Positions 34,833-43,321 of a stretch of 64,000 nucleotides of DNA are shown here, in pieces. The stretch is from Streptomyces sp. NBC_01314 (GTDB taxonomy: Bacteria; Actinomycetota; Actinomycetes; Streptomycetales; Streptomycetaceae), in assembly GCF_041435215.1 (NCBI RefSeq), contig NZ_CP108394.1:3534001-3598000 (forward strand). Reading direction: 5' to 3'. The translations under genes were made by a program, and so were the position numbers. The number at the start of each line of letters is the position of its first letter. The stretch's first letter is position 1. The notes beneath the pieces are model-generated. The model had not been told where the DNA came from and searched no databases. It was given only the letters and a program-made list of their open reading frames with translations.

Positions 34833-36257
34833 TCAGACTCCAGCGGGCGCGGGGGCGTCGGTCAGGTCGGCGGGGGACGCCAGATGGCCCAGGACGGCCG
34901 TCGCGGCGGCGACCTGCGGCGAGACCAGGTGCGTGCGTCCGCCCTTGCCCTGCCGGCCCTCGAAGTTGCGGTTGGAGGTGGACGCGGAGCGCTCACCGGG
35001 GGCCAGCTGGTCCGGGTTCATGCCCAGGCACATCGAGCAGCCCGCGTGCCGCCACTCGGCGCCGGCCTCCTTGAAGACGATGTCGAGGCCCTCGGAGACG
35101 GCCTGCAGACCGACCCGCGCGGAGCCGGGGACGACCAGCATCCGTACGCCGTCGGCGACTTTGCGGCCCTTGATCAGCTCGGCGGCGGCGCGCAGGTCCT
35201 CGATGCGGCCGTTGGTGCACGAACCTACGAAGACGGTGTCCACGTTGATGGACTTCAGCGGCTGGCCGGCCTCCAACCCCATGTACTCCAGGGCCTTTTC
35301 GGCGGCGAAGCGCTCCGAAGCGTCCTCGTACGAAGCCGGGTCGGGGACCGACGCCGAAAGCGGCGCGCCCTGGCCGGGGTTGGTGCCCCAGGTGACGAAC
35401 GGCGACAGGGTGGCGCCGTCGATGGTCACCTCGGCGTCGAACTCCGCGTCCTCGTCCGTCCTGAGCGTCTTCCAGTACGCGACGGCCGCGTCCCAGTCCT
35501 CACCCTCGGGGGCGTGCGGACGGCCCTTGAGGTACTCGAAGGTGGTCTCGTCGGGGGCGATCATGCCCGCGCGGGCGCCGGCCTCGATCGACATGTTGCA
35601 GATGGTCATGCGGGCCTCCATCGAGAGCTTCTCGATGGCCGGGCCCCGGTATTCCAGGACATAGCCCTGGCCGCCGCCGGTGCCGATCTTGGCGATGATC
35701 GCCAGGATCAGGTCCTTGGCGGTGACGCCGTCGGCCAGATCGCCCTCGACCGTGATGGCCATGGTCTTGGGGCGGACCAGCGGCAGCGTCTGGGTGGCCA
35801 GCACGTGCTCCACCTGGGAGGTGCCGATGCCGAACGCCAGACCGCCGAAGGCGCCGTGCGTGGAGGTGTGGGAGTCGCCACAGACGACGGTCATACCGGG
35901 CTGGGTCAGACCCAGCTGCGGGCCGACGACGTGCACGACACCCTGCTCGACGTCGCCCAGCGGGTGCAGACGCACACCGAACTCGGCGGCGTTCGCGCGC
36001 AGCGTCTCCAGCTGAATGCGGGAGACCGGGTCCGCGATGGGCTTGTCGATGTCGAGGGTGGGGGTGTTGTGGTCCTCGGTCGCGATGGTCAGGTCGAGCC
36101 GGCGAACCTTCCGCCCGCTCTTGCGGAGACCGTCGAAGGCCTGGGGGCTGGTCACCTCGTGCAGCAGGTGCAGATCGATGAAGAGGAGGTCGGGCTCGCC
36201 CTCGGCGCGCCGGACGACGTGGTCGTCCCAGACCTTCTCCGCGAGTGTCCTACCCAT
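34833..36257 (-). CDS. leuC: 3-isopropylmalate dehydratase large subunit
   Basis: Aconitase-fold subunit carrying the [4Fe-4S] cluster. 474 residues from the ATG at 36257 ([20 protein letters not shown]), chosen for GGAGGGAAAGCG upstream. Cluster and active-site motifs: [40 protein letters not shown] (first Cys) and [14 protein letters not shown] (two Cys). First gene of leuCD, divergent from ndgR, its known regulator in Streptomyces. Confidence 0.96.
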   Translation of the reverse strand: MGRTLAEKVWDDHVVRRAEGEPDLLFIDLHLLHEVTSPQAFDGLRKSGRKVRRLDLTIATEDHNTPTLDIDKPIADPVSRIQLETLRANAAEFGVRLHPLGDVEQGVVHVVGPQLGLTQPGMTVVCGDSHTSTHGAFGGLAFGIGTSQVEHVLATQTLPLVRPKTMAITVEGDLADGVTAKDLILAIIAKIGTGGGQGYVLEYRGPAIEKLSMEARMTICNMSIEAGARAGMIAPDETTFEYLKGRPHAPEGEDWDAAVAYWKTLRTDEDAEFDAEVTIDGATLSPFVTWGTNPGQGAPLSASVPDPASYEDASERFAAEKALEYMGLEAGQPLKSINVDTVFVGSCTNGRIEDLRAAAELIKGRKVADGVRMLVVPGSARVGLQAVSEGLDIVFKEAGAEWRHAGCSMCLGMNPDQLAPGERSASTSNRNFEGRQGKGGRTHLVSPQVAAATAVLGHLASPADLTDAPAPAGV

Positions 36258-36418
36258 CGCTTTCCCTCCGGCCGGCTTGTCCGAGCGCCGGCCCAACTAG
36301 AGATATCGGAGGTGGCGAGCGCACATACCCCCCGTATGAGCGCCGGCCGCCGGGCTCGTTGGTCCGCGAGCCGTTGTTCTGCTTCCAGAGTGGCAAGGTC
36401 CACGCGAAATTGAACTTG

Positions 36419-36437
36419 CGTTTCACAGAGTGAGACG
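36419..36437. promoter_or_regulatory. Candidate NdgR operator in the leuC-ndgR divergent region
   Basis: CGTTTCA-N5-TGAGACG is a near-perfect inverted repeat 13 bp before the ndgR ATG and about 160 bp before leuC. IclR-type regulators bind such palindromes, and NdgR/AreB is known to control leuCD, so this is the best operator candidate here. Confidence 0.5.
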
Positions 36438-36450
36438 CGAGTATCGTTGC

Positions 36451-37167
36451 ATGGACAACAGTAGCGGCGTCGGCGTTCTGGACAAGGCGGCCCTGGTCCT
36501 GAGCGCTCTGGAGTCCGGTCCGGCCACCCTCGCGGGTCTGGTCGGCGCCACGGGACTCGCACGACCCACGGCCCACCGCCTGGCCGTGGCTCTGGAACAC
36601 CACCGCATGGTGGCACGGGACATGCAGGGCCGTTTCATCCTCGGCCCCCGGCTGGCCGAGCTGGCCGCGGCCGCCGGCGAGGACCGCCTCCTCGCGACGG
36701 CGGGCCCGGTGCTCACACACCTCCGCGACATCACGGGCGAGAGCGCGCAGCTCTATCGCCGGCAGGGCGACATGCGTATCTGTGTCGCCGCCGCGGAGCG
36801 GCTCTCAGGCCTGCGGGACACGGTCCCGGTCGGCTCGACCCTCACGATGAAAGCCGGTTCGTCGGCCCAGATCCTCATGGCCTGGGAGGAGCCCGAGCGC
36901 CTGCACCGCGGTCTCCAGGGCGCCCGCTTCACGGCCACCGCCCTCTCGGGCGTACGGCGCCGGGGCTGGGCCCAGTCCATCGGCGAGCGCGAGCCGGGCG
37001 TCGCCTCGGTCTCCGCCCCCGTACGCGGCCCGTCGAACCGCGTGGTGGCCGCTGTCTCCGTCTCGGGCCCGATCGAGCGCCTCACCCGCCACCCCGGCCG
37101 CATGCACGCCCAGGCGGTCATCGACGCCGCGGGCCGCCTCTCGGAGGCCCTGCGCCGCACTGGCTGA
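36451..37167 (+). CDS. ndgR: IclR-family regulator NdgR
   Basis: 238 residues from the ATG at 36451 (MDNSSGVGVLDKAALVLSAL), matching the known NdgR/AreB length. N-terminal winged HTH (ATLAGLVGATGLARPTAHRL), then an effector domain with GSTLTMKAGSSAQILMAW and GVASVSAPVRGPSNRVVAAV. NdgR regulates leucine and other amino-acid genes and links nitrogen source to antibiotic production in Streptomyces. It is divergent from leuC, as in other species. Confidence 0.93.
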   Translation: MDNSSGVGVLDKAALVLSALESGPATLAGLVGATGLARPTAHRLAVALEHHRMVARDMQGRFILGPRLAELAAAAGEDRLLATAGPVLTHLRDITGESAQLYRRQGDMRICVAAAERLSGLRDTVPVGSTLTMKAGSSAQILMAWEEPERLHRGLQGARFTATALSGVRRRGWAQSIGEREPGVASVSAPVRGPSNRVVAAVSVSGPIERLTRHPGRMHAQAVIDAAGRLSEALRRTG

Positions 37168-37188
37168 CCCCCGGAAATCCCGCCCGAC

Positions 37189-37234
37189 CACGAGAAAAGG
37201 CCTGCCTCAACGCCGCGGCAGGCCTTTTCTCGTG
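37189..37234. terminator. Terminator of ndgR
   Basis: A perfect 18-bp stem CACGAGAAAAGGCCTGCC (37189-37206) with its complement (37217-37234), loop 10 nt, with A and T runs inside the stem so that it works in either direction. It lies 22 bp after ndgR. Confidence 0.85.
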
Positions 37235-37254
37235 GGTTCGACCTCAGCGCGCCC

Positions 37255-37330
37255 CAAAGGGCGGGCGGGGCCGTATCCCCATGCGGCTCCGCCGCCGTGG
37301 GCGCGAGCGATCACGAACAACCCGCAGCCG
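37255..37330. repeat. Dispersed repeat copy 7 (diverged)
   Basis: The right half gggcgcgagcgatcacgaac then aacccgcagcc (37299-37330) matches the inverted half of copies 3 and 8; the left part is more diverged. It is in the convergent gap between ndgR and the DUF4188 gene. Confidence 0.4.
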
Positions 37331-37355
37331 CCACGGCACAGCTCCCCCACTGCGC

Positions 37356-37865
37356 CTAGGCACTCGCTCCCCGCCGGTGGGCGAACCGCTCCTTCGCCGA
37401 CCTCCCCCGCTCCTCAAGCGGCAGCGTCCCCGTGGCCGCCGCGAGGCCGAACGCGGGCATGTCGGCATAGATCGACTCGTACGACCCCTCCGGCACCACA
37501 TACGTCTCGTGCCAGAGCCCCACATGCTGCCGCGACTTCCCCTTGCGCTCCTTGCGGTTCATCGCGGCCCACGCCACGCGATGGAACGCGTCGGGCGCGT
37601 GCGCGTACCCGTACAGCTTCTCCTTGGACTCCCAGTACTGGACGACGTAGTACGTCCGCGGCGAGGCCGAGAGCAGCACGGCGTTCAGCAGCCCCCGGCT
37701 CGGGTCCGCGCGCAGCTCCCGCAGCATCCGCGGCATCGCCGCGAGCACGGGCCCCCAGTGATGTACGGCCCAGAAGTGATTGATCCGCATACCGATCAGC
37801 AGGACCACCACGTCGCCCTCGGCGGCGGCGGTGGTACGGCCGGCGGCGACCCGCTTTCCGAACAT
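37356..37865 (-). CDS. DUF4188 family protein (monooxygenase-like)
   Basis: 169 residues from the ATG at 37865, with GGGGGAG upstream. Strong DUF4188 pattern: GDVVVLLIGMRINHFWAVHH, MLRELRADPSRGLLNAVLLS, YYVVQYWESKEKLYGYAHAP, then HVGLWHETYVVPEGSYES. The fold is related to small ferredoxin-like dimeric barrel enzymes such as aldoxime dehydratase or heme-degrading monooxygenases; the substrate is unknown. Divergently paired with a MerR regulator across an 81-bp gap with a palindrome, so it is probably that regulator's target. Confidence 0.85.
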   Translation of the reverse strand: MFGKRVAAGRTTAAAEGDVVVLLIGMRINHFWAVHHWGPVLAAMPRMLRELRADPSRGLLNAVLLSASPRTYYVVQYWESKEKLYGYAHAPDAFHRVAWAAMNRKERKGKSRQHVGLWHETYVVPEGSYESIYADMPAFGLAAATGTLPLEERGRSAKERFAHRRGASA

Positions 37866-37888
37866 GACTCCCCCTACTTGGTGAGCGG

Positions 37889-37918
37889 CACTATCCGAAC
37901 AACCATGCTTGGATAGTG
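37889..37918. promoter_or_regulatory. MerR-type operator between the DUF4188 and MerR genes
   Basis: CACTATCC-N14-GGATAGTG, a perfect 8-bp inverted repeat at the centre of the 81-bp divergent gap. GATAGT can serve as a -10-like element on each strand, so one dimer could control both genes. Confidence 0.7.
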
Positions 37919-37946
37919 GCACTTCCCAAGGAGAGGCGCAAGAGAG

Positions 37947-38591
37947 ATGCGGCTGGCGGAGCTGAGCGAGCGCAGCGGGGTGTCCACAGCGACGATCAAG
38001 TACTACCTGCGTGAGGGACTGTTGGCGCCGGGCCGCCAGATCAACGCGACGACGGCGGAGTACGACGAGGAGCATCTGCGCCGGCTGCGGCTGGTGCGGG
38101 CGTTGATCCAGGTGGGCAAGGTGCCGGTGGCCAACGCCCGGGAGGTGCTCAGCCACGTGGACGACGAGTCCCTGGGACGGACGATCAGGCTCGGCGCGGC
38201 CCTGTGGGCGCTGCCTCAGACTCCCGGCCCGGACGAGGAGGACCCGCTCACGGTCGCCGCGACGGCCGAGGTGGACCGGCTGCTGCGGACGCTGGGCTGG
38301 GAAGCGGCGAGGGAGGTCGGCTCCCTCTCTCCCGTGCACCGTTCACTGGTGGCGCTGGTGGCCACGCTGCTGCGGCTCGGCTATCCGTGCGACGCCGAAC
38401 TCATGGTCCCGTACGCCGAGTTGATGCACCAGGCGGCCGCCAGGGACCTGGACCAGATGGAGACCTACGCGTCCGACACGGAGAAGGCGGAGGTGGCGGT
38501 CTCGGCGGCGGTGCTCTTCGAGCCGGTGCTGCGGGCCCTGCACCGGCTGGCCCAGGAAGAGGAGTCGGCGCGACGGTACGGCATCGAGTAG
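37947..38591 (+). CDS. MerR-family transcriptional regulator
   Basis: 214 residues. The N-terminal MerR HTH is clear: MRLAELSERSGVSTATIKYY, LREGLLAPGRQINATTAEYD, and EEHLRRLRLVRALIQVGKVP. The C-terminal half is helical (TLLRLGYPCDAELMVPYAEL) without the metal-binding cysteines of CueR/ZntR types, so it should sense an organic ligand. Divergent from the DUF4188 gene with a shared operator. A bidirectional terminator separates it from the tRNA cluster. Confidence 0.9.
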   Translation: MRLAELSERSGVSTATIKYYLREGLLAPGRQINATTAEYDEEHLRRLRLVRALIQVGKVPVANAREVLSHVDDESLGRTIRLGAALWALPQTPGPDEEDPLTVAATAEVDRLLRTLGWEAAREVGSLSPVHRSLVALVATLLRLGYPCDAELMVPYAELMHQAAARDLDQMETYASDTEKAEVAVSAAVLFEPVLRALHRLAQEEESARRYGIE

Positions 38592-38606
38592 CCGGAGCAC
38601 ATGACG

Positions 38607-38634
38607 AAGGCCCTCCACCGAAGTGGAGGGCCTT
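38607..38634. terminator. Bidirectional terminator between the MerR gene and the tRNA cluster
   Basis: A perfect 12-bp stem AAGGCCCTCCAC/GTGGAGGGCCTT with a stable CGAA loop, 10 bp from the 3' end of the first tRNA-Glu and 16 bp after the MerR gene. Confidence 0.85.
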
Positions 38635-38643
38635 GTTGAAACG

Positions 38644-38716
38644 TACCCCCGACCGGATTCGAACCGGCGCTACCGCCTTGAGAGGGCGGCGTGCTAGGCC
38701 GCTACACAACGGGGGC
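38644..38716 (-). tRNA. tRNA-Glu (CTC), copy 1
   Basis: 73 nt, minus strand, no encoded CCA. Acceptor GCCCCCG pairs with CGGGGGT (G-U at the end); anticodon stem CCGCC/GGCGG with loop CTCTCAA gives anticodon CTC; T-arm CCGG-TTCGAAT-CCGG. It differs from copies 2 and 3 in the anticodon stem (CCGCC against CTGCC) and the pairing partner, a compensatory change. Confidence 0.93.
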
Positions 38717-38746
38717 CCTAGCGATCCTGCGTTTCCACAGGCCGAG

Positions 38747-38818
38747 CTGGTCTACCTGGACTCGAACCAAGAATGACGGTACCAGAAACCGTAGTGTTGC
38801 CAATTACACCATAGACCA
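38747..38818 (-). tRNA. tRNA-Gln (CTG), copy 1
   Basis: 72 nt. Acceptor TGGTCTA with TAGACCA, discriminator G; anticodon stem ACGGT/ACCGT around TTCTGGT gives anticodon CTG; T-arm with GTTCGAGTC. Position 4 of the acceptor is T-A, against C-G in copy 2. Confidence 0.93.
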
Positions 38819-38838
38819 ATATGGTTGAGACTTTTTCG

Positions 38839-38911
38839 TACCCCCGACCGGATTCGAACCGGCGCTACTGCCGTGAGAGGGCAGCGTGCTAGGCCGCTAC
38901 ACAACGGGGGC
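38839..38911 (-). tRNA. tRNA-Glu (CTC), copy 2
   Basis: 73 nt, identical to copy 3: anticodon stem CTGCC/GGCAG, loop CTCTCAC, anticodon CTC. It shares its 5' flank (ggggccctagcgatcctgc region) with copy 1. Confidence 0.93.
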
Positions 38912-38973
38912 CCTAGCGATCCTGCATCGATGGTGGTGGGAGCTACCCTGGCCACCTTCGCGGGAAGGATCAG

Positions 38974-39046
38974 TACCCCCGACCGGATTCGAACCGGCGC
39001 TACTGCCGTGAGAGGGCAGCGTGCTAGGCCGCTACACAACGGGGGC
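38974..39046 (-). tRNA. tRNA-Glu (CTC), copy 3
   Basis: 73 nt, same sequence as copy 2, 62 bp away from it. Acceptor GCCCCCG/CGGGGGT, anticodon CTC. Confidence 0.93.
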
Positions 39047-39088
39047 TTCGCGGAGATGATCTCCGCTTGTGCAGATGAGCTCTGCGAG

Positions 39089-39160
39089 CTGGCCTACCTG
39101 GACTCGAACCAAGACTAACGGAACCAGAAACCGTCGTGCTGCCAATTACACCATAGGCCA
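39089..39160 (-). tRNA. tRNA-Gln (CTG), copy 2
   Basis: 72 nt. Acceptor TGGCCTA/TAGGCCA, discriminator G; anticodon stem ACGGT/TCCGT region around TTCTGGT gives CTG. First in transcription order of the five-tRNA cluster (Gln-Glu-Glu-Gln-Glu). Confidence 0.93.
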
Positions 39161-39251
39161 CTGGAACTCAATCCCCTGAAGGGATCTTGTTCTAGTGTGC
39201 ACCTCCGGTTCCCGGCCTTTCGGCCCGCTCCCCGGCGGCGCAGGAAGAACA

Positions 39252-39983
39252 TTACCCGAAGGTGGACGGCGCTCCAAAACGGGTATCGGAGCCGAGGATC
39301 GCGGGGAGTTCGGTCAGGGTGGCGATCCGGTGCGGCCCGACGGGCGGGTCGACGGTCGCGTAGAGGCCGCCGCGGTCGATCCACACCGACAGCAGACCGG
39401 CGTCGGCGGCGCCCCGGCCGTCGATCTCCGGGTGATCGCCGACGTACGCGACCTCGTGCGGCGGCAGCTCCAGGGCCTCGCAGGCCACGTGGAACGCCTC
39501 GGCGGCAGGCTTGTGGACGCCCAGTTGCTCGGCGCACAGCACCGTCTCGAAGCGGTCCCACACACCGAGGGCACGCAGCTTGCGTTCCTGGACGGGGAGG
39601 CTGGAGTTGGACAGCACCGCGTGCCGGTGGCTCGCGGCGAGCGCGTCCAGGACGGGCACGACGTCCGGGAAGAGCGACCAGGCCCGCTCGTAGTGGGCGA
39701 TGTAGCGCTCGAACCAGGCGTCGGCCTCCGCGTCGCTCAGGGGCCGGCCCTGGAAGTCCCGTACGCGGTCGCGGCGCGTGGCCTCCCAGTCACCCTCGCC
39801 CGCCGCGTACCGTCGCCAGTGCAGGCTCGTCAGTTCGCGCCAGCGCGAGATGGCCTCTTCGACGGAGTCGTATCCGAGCAGCAGGCCCTCGACGGCGAGA
39901 TGGTCGCGCATTCCGGCCCGGTCGGCCGCGGTGTAGTCGAAAAGGGTGTCGTCGACGTCCCAGAGCACGGCCTTGATGTCCAT
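39252..39983 (-). CDS. HAD-superfamily hydrolase
   Basis: 243 residues from the ATG at 39983 (MDIKAVLWDVDDTLFDYTAA). HAD motifs: I DVDDT, II AVLSNSS, III lysine in GVHKPAAEAFHVA, IV VGDHPEIDGRGAADAG. The helical cap between I and II marks subclass I, as in pyrimidine 5'-nucleotidases or phosphoglycolate phosphatases. The substrate cannot be told. It lies 93 bp downstream of gltX, beyond a terminator. Confidence 0.88.
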   Translation of the reverse strand: MDIKAVLWDVDDTLFDYTAADRAGMRDHLAVEGLLLGYDSVEEAISRWRELTSLHWRRYAAGEGDWEATRRDRVRDFQGRPLSDAEADAWFERYIAHYERAWSLFPDVVPVLDALAASHRHAVLSNSSLPVQERKLRALGVWDRFETVLCAEQLGVHKPAAEAFHVACEALELPPHEVAYVGDHPEIDGRGAADAGLLSVWIDRGGLYATVDPPVGPHRIATLTELPAILGSDTRFGAPSTFG

Positions 39984-40031
39984 GATCCGACGGTAGCCCG
40001 AGGCCGGCCGTCCTGTCCGGGGGATGACGAA

Positions 40032-40063
40032 GGGGAGGCACCCGGACCCTCGGGTGCCTCCCC
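40032..40063. terminator. Terminator of gltX
   Basis: A perfect 13-bp stem GGGGAGGCACCCG/CGGGTGCCTCCCC with a 6-nt loop, 13 bp after the gltX stop. The downstream HAD gene would need read-through or its own promoter. Confidence 0.8.
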
Positions 40064-40076
40064 TCACGTACGGGCG

Positions 40077-41552
40077 TTACGAGGCCAGCCTGGCCAGGGC
40101 CGCGTCGATCCTCGCCAGCGTCTTCTCCCTGCCCAGGATCTCCAGGGACTCGAAGAGAGGGAGGCCGACCGTGCGGCCGGTGACGGCGACGCGGACGGGG
40201 GCCTGGGCCTTGCCGAGCTTGAGGCCGTGAACCTCGCCGGCGGCCAGGACGGCCTCCTTCAGGGACTCGGCCGAGGTCCAGTCGGCCGCCTCCAGCTTCT
40301 CCCTCGCCGTACGCAGGAGCGCGTCGGAACCCTCCTTCATGGCCTTCGTCCAGCTCGCCTCGTCCTGCGCCGGCTCCGCCAGGAACAGGAAGTCCACGTT
40401 CGCCGTGATCTCGGAGAGGACCTTGAGGCGGGTCTGCGCGTGCGGGGCGATGGCCTCCCACTTGGCCTCGTCGAAGTCCTCCGGCGCCCAGGGGGCGAAC
40501 GGGGCCTTCAGCCACGGGGCGCAGCGTTCGGTGAAGTCCTTCACGTCCAGCAGACGGATGTGGTCGGCGTTGATCGCCTCGGCCTTCTTCAGGTCGAAGC
40601 GGGCCGGGTTGGGGTTCACGTCCGCGACGTCGAAGGCGGCGACCATCTCCTCGATCGTGAAGATGTCCTTGTCCGCGGAGAGCGACCAGCCCAGCAGGGA
40701 GAGGTAGTTGAGCAGGCCCTCGGGGAGGAAACCGCGCTCCCGGTAGAGGTTCAGGCTCGACTCCGGGTCGCGCTTGGAGAGCTTCTTGTTGCCCTCGCCC
40801 ATCACGTACGGCAGGTGGCCGAAGGACGGGATCTCCTTGGCGATGCCCAGCTCGGTCAGCGCCTTGTAGAGGGCGATCTGGCGCGGTGTCGAGGAGAGCA
40901 GGTCCTCGCCGCGCAGGACGTGGGTGATCTCCATCAGGGCGTCGTCGACGGGGTTGACGAGCGTGTAGAGCGGGGCGCCGTTCGCGCGGACGATGCCGTA
41001 GTCCGGAACGTTCTCCGGGGTGAAGGTCAGTTCGCCGCGGACCAGGTCCGTGAAGGTGATCGTCTCGTCGGGCATCCGGAAGCGGACGATCGGCTCGCGG
41101 CCCTCGGCCTCGTACCGGGCCTTCTGCTCCGGGGTGACCTCGCGGCACTTGCCGTCGTACCCGGAGGGCCTGCCGGCCGCACGGGCGGCGTCACGGCGCT
41201 CCTCCAGCTCGGAGGCGGTGCAGTAGCAGTGGTAGGCGTGGCCGGCGTCCTTGAGCTTCTCGGCCACATCCTTGTACGTCTCCATGCGCTGCGACTGGCG
41301 GTACGGCGCGTGCGGGCCGCCCACCTCGGGGCCCTCGTCCCAGGTGAAGCCCAGCCAGCGCAGGGAGTCCAGGAGCTGCCCGTAGGACTCCTCGGAGTCG
41401 CGGGCCGCGTCGGTGTCCTCGATGCGGAAGACGAACGTGCCGCCGGTGTGGCGGGCGAACGCCCAGTTGAACAGGGCCGTGCGGACCAGACCCACATGGG
41501 GATTGCCGGTCGGGGACGGACAGAAACGTACGCGGACGGAGCCGTTAGCCAC
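40077..41552 (-). CDS. gltX: Glutamyl-tRNA synthetase
   Basis: Charges tRNA-Glu, and in actinobacteria also tRNA-Gln for GatCAB amidation, so it serves all five tRNAs just downstream. 491 residues, GTG start. Class I motifs: [20 protein letters not shown] (HIGH-like), [35 protein letters not shown] and [13 protein letters not shown] (KMSKS-like). The C-terminal anticodon-binding domain ends in [13 protein letters not shown]. It overlaps the upstream FAH gene by 8 bp. Confidence 0.95.
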   Translation of the reverse strand: MANGSVRVRFCPSPTGNPHVGLVRTALFNWAFARHTGGTFVFRIEDTDAARDSEESYGQLLDSLRWLGFTWDEGPEVGGPHAPYRQSQRMETYKDVAEKLKDAGHAYHCYCTASELEERRDAARAAGRPSGYDGKCREVTPEQKARYEAEGREPIVRFRMPDETITFTDLVRGELTFTPENVPDYGIVRANGAPLYTLVNPVDDALMEITHVLRGEDLLSSTPRQIALYKALTELGIAKEIPSFGHLPYVMGEGNKKLSKRDPESSLNLYRERGFLPEGLLNYLSLLGWSLSADKDIFTIEEMVAAFDVADVNPNPARFDLKKAEAINADHIRLLDVKDFTERCAPWLKAPFAPWAPEDFDEAKWEAIAPHAQTRLKVLSEITANVDFLFLAEPAQDEASWTKAMKEGSDALLRTAREKLEAADWTSAESLKEAVLAAGEVHGLKLGKAQAPVRVAVTGRTVGLPLFESLEILGREKTLARIDAALARLAS

Positions 41553-42321
41553 GCTTGATCACCTTGTTGGTGAGAGTGCCGATGCCTTCGATGGTGACGG
41601 CGACCTCGTCGCCGACGTTGAGGGGGCCGACCCCTGCCGGGGTGCCCGTGAGGATCACGTCGCCGGGGAGCAGCGTCATGGCCTCGGTGATGTTGACGAT
41701 CAGGTCCTCGATGGAGTTGATCATCTCGCTCGTCCGGCCCAGCTGGCGCTGCCCGCCGTTGACGGTGAGCTGGATGGTCAGGTCGCTCGGGTCGAGGTCG
41801 GTCTCCACCCAGGGGCCCAGCGGGCAGGCGGTGTCGAAGCCCTTGGCCCTGGCCCACTGCTTCTCGCGCTTCTGGACGTCACGGGCGGTGACGTCGTTGG
41901 CGCAGGTGTAGCCGAAGATCACGTCCTTGACGCGTTCGCGCGGGACCTCGCGGCACAGTCGGCCGATGACGACGGCCAGCTCGGCCTCGTGGTGGAGGTC
42001 CTCGGAGAAGGACGGGTACTGGATCGCGTCGCCGGAGCCGATCACCGAGGTGGCCGGCTTGAAGAAGGCGAACGGGGCGTCGGGGACCTCGTTGCCCAGC
42101 TCGCGCGCGTGTTCGGCGTAGTTGCGGCCGAAGGCCACGACCTTGTTGGGGAGCACCGGCGGCAGCAGCCTGACCTTGCTGAGCGGGACCTTCGTACCGG
42201 AGAGCTCGTAGTCCGCGAACGGAATGCCCTTGATGATGTCGAGGACGAGCTCGTCCGGCTTGTCGCCCTCGACCGCGCCGAAGGCTACGTTCCCGTCGAT
42301 GGAGAACCTGGCGATGCGCAC
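41545..42321 (-). CDS. Fumarylacetoacetate hydrolase (FAH) family protein
   Basis: 258 residues from the GTG at 42321 ([20 protein letters not shown]). FAH-fold motifs: [19 protein letters not shown], the metal ligands in [15 protein letters not shown] and [30 protein letters not shown], and [20 protein letters not shown]. It belongs to the FAHD1-like group (acylpyruvase, oxaloacetate decarboxylase). It overlaps gltX by 8 bp, a linkage conserved in streptomycetes as I recall it. Confidence 0.9.
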   Translation of the reverse strand: MRIARFSIDGNVAFGAVEGDKPDELVLDIIKGIPFADYELSGTKVPLSKVRLLPPVLPNKVVAFGRNYAEHARELGNEVPDAPFAFFKPATSVIGSGDAIQYPSFSEDLHHEAELAVVIGRLCREVPRERVKDVIFGYTCANDVTARDVQKREKQWARAKGFDTACPLGPWVETDLDPSDLTIQLTVNGGQRQLGRTSEMINSIEDLIVNITEAMTLLPGDVILTGTPAGVGPLNVGDEVAVTIEGIGTLTNKVIKRG

Positions 42322-42417
42322 GGGTTGCTTGCGCCCCTTAACTGAACTGGCTGGAGTCTGACGGTCCAGGCTAGCGCGGGGCGGGGTGCCCTCCTCGCGC
42401 ATTTCCACGCACGCATG

Positions 42418-42453
42418 CCGAAGGGCGCCCAGCACGAGCGGGGCGCCCTTCGG
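42418..42453. terminator. Terminator after the 55-residue gene
   Basis: A perfect 13-bp stem CCGAAGGGCGCCC (42418-42430) with its complement (42441-42453), loop 10 nt. It lies between the small gene and the FAH gene, both on the minus strand. Confidence 0.8.
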
Positions 42454-42536
42454 CTTCGTACACGCGGGAATCCGCCGAATCTTCACAGGCGCCGGTTTGA
42501 GCGGTTGGCCGATTCGGCGCGTACTTGAGCGTGCAA

Positions 42537-42704
42537 CTACTCCGCCATCTGGACCGGGACCGTCATCAGGATCGTCCGGCGAGGGTTGGCGGTCTGGGAG
42601 GGGAGGTCGACGGAGTGCTCCTGCTCCGGCGTGCGCAGGTCCTCGGCGTCGGCGAGGTGGGCCAGCGTCGTGCGCCGGGGGTTGGCTATGTTGCGGAACA
42701 TCAT
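42537..42704 (-). CDS. Small conserved protein (55 aa) with duplicated NPRRT motif
   Basis: Begins MMFRNIANPRRTTLAHLADA and ends TANPRRTILMTVPVQMAE. The hexapeptide ANPRRT occurs at residues 7-12 and again at 39-44, each followed by a short hydrophobic run. Between them is an acidic stretch (DAEDLRTPEQEHSVDLP). No signal peptide or cysteine. The ATG at 42704 or 42701 is used; GAAGACG precedes. It is divergent from conservon 1 across a 617-bp gap and has its own terminator. Function unknown. Confidence 0.7.
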   Translation of the reverse strand: MMFRNIANPRRTTLAHLADAEDLRTPEQEHSVDLPSQTANPRRTILMTVPVQMAE

Positions 42705-43321
42705 CGTCGTCTTCACTGTTGTCCTGGACCTCGTCGTGTGCGGGCGCCGGGCGGACCGCAAGGGCCGTCCCACAAGCGCGGGTTGTCGGATTCGCCATCC
42801 CTGTAAAGCGTCAGGCTAAACATGCGATTCCCGGGTCAAGTCGTGAAGAAGGCATGATCGGCGTGTGAGTTTGCTCACTCACTCATGGGTAAAACGGGCA
42901 ATACAGGCCATCGACCCATGCCCGCGAAACGGACATAGGTGACCTGAAGCCCTCATTCCGCTCCCGATCATGGCGACTGGGACACCCAGCTCACGCCCTT
43001 GGATCGCACGGGTATGTCCGTAATGAACGGAAACACCTTCCACGCCCGGTGACGTAGCCCTCACATGCTGTCACAGTGAACAGACCGTTACCCGTTGGCC
43101 TTGTTGCAGATCCGGCACTGTGTTGGAATTCCTCGGACCGCCGCAGGATCGTGCCGGCGCGCAGGGGCGCAGATCAACAGCGCCTGGCGGCGGTGGGAGA
43201 GGGAGCCAGCGCCGGTCACTCACGACCACCAATTGGGGACGTATTCAGGACGCCCCCGAAGACGCCGACACCGTCCCGCCGTTCACGCGGTGGGGCGCCT
43301 GGTCCAGAGGTTGCGACGCTA
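42705..43321. other. 617-bp gap between the 55-residue gene and conservon 1
   Basis: No gene seen apart from an open plus-strand frame continuous with cvnA1 whose sequence is not conserved-looking. It contains inverted repeats GTGAG-N4-CTCAC (42865-42878) and TCCGT-N5-ACGGA (43017-43031). On the minus strand TTGACC at about 42835 could be the -35 of the small gene. The cvnA1 promoter is not evident. Confidence 0.4.

Noticed and set aside
38644..39160. tRNA cluster as an integration site of a genomic island
   Set aside because: No integrase, no att-like partial tRNA repeat and no compositional break were seen beside it.
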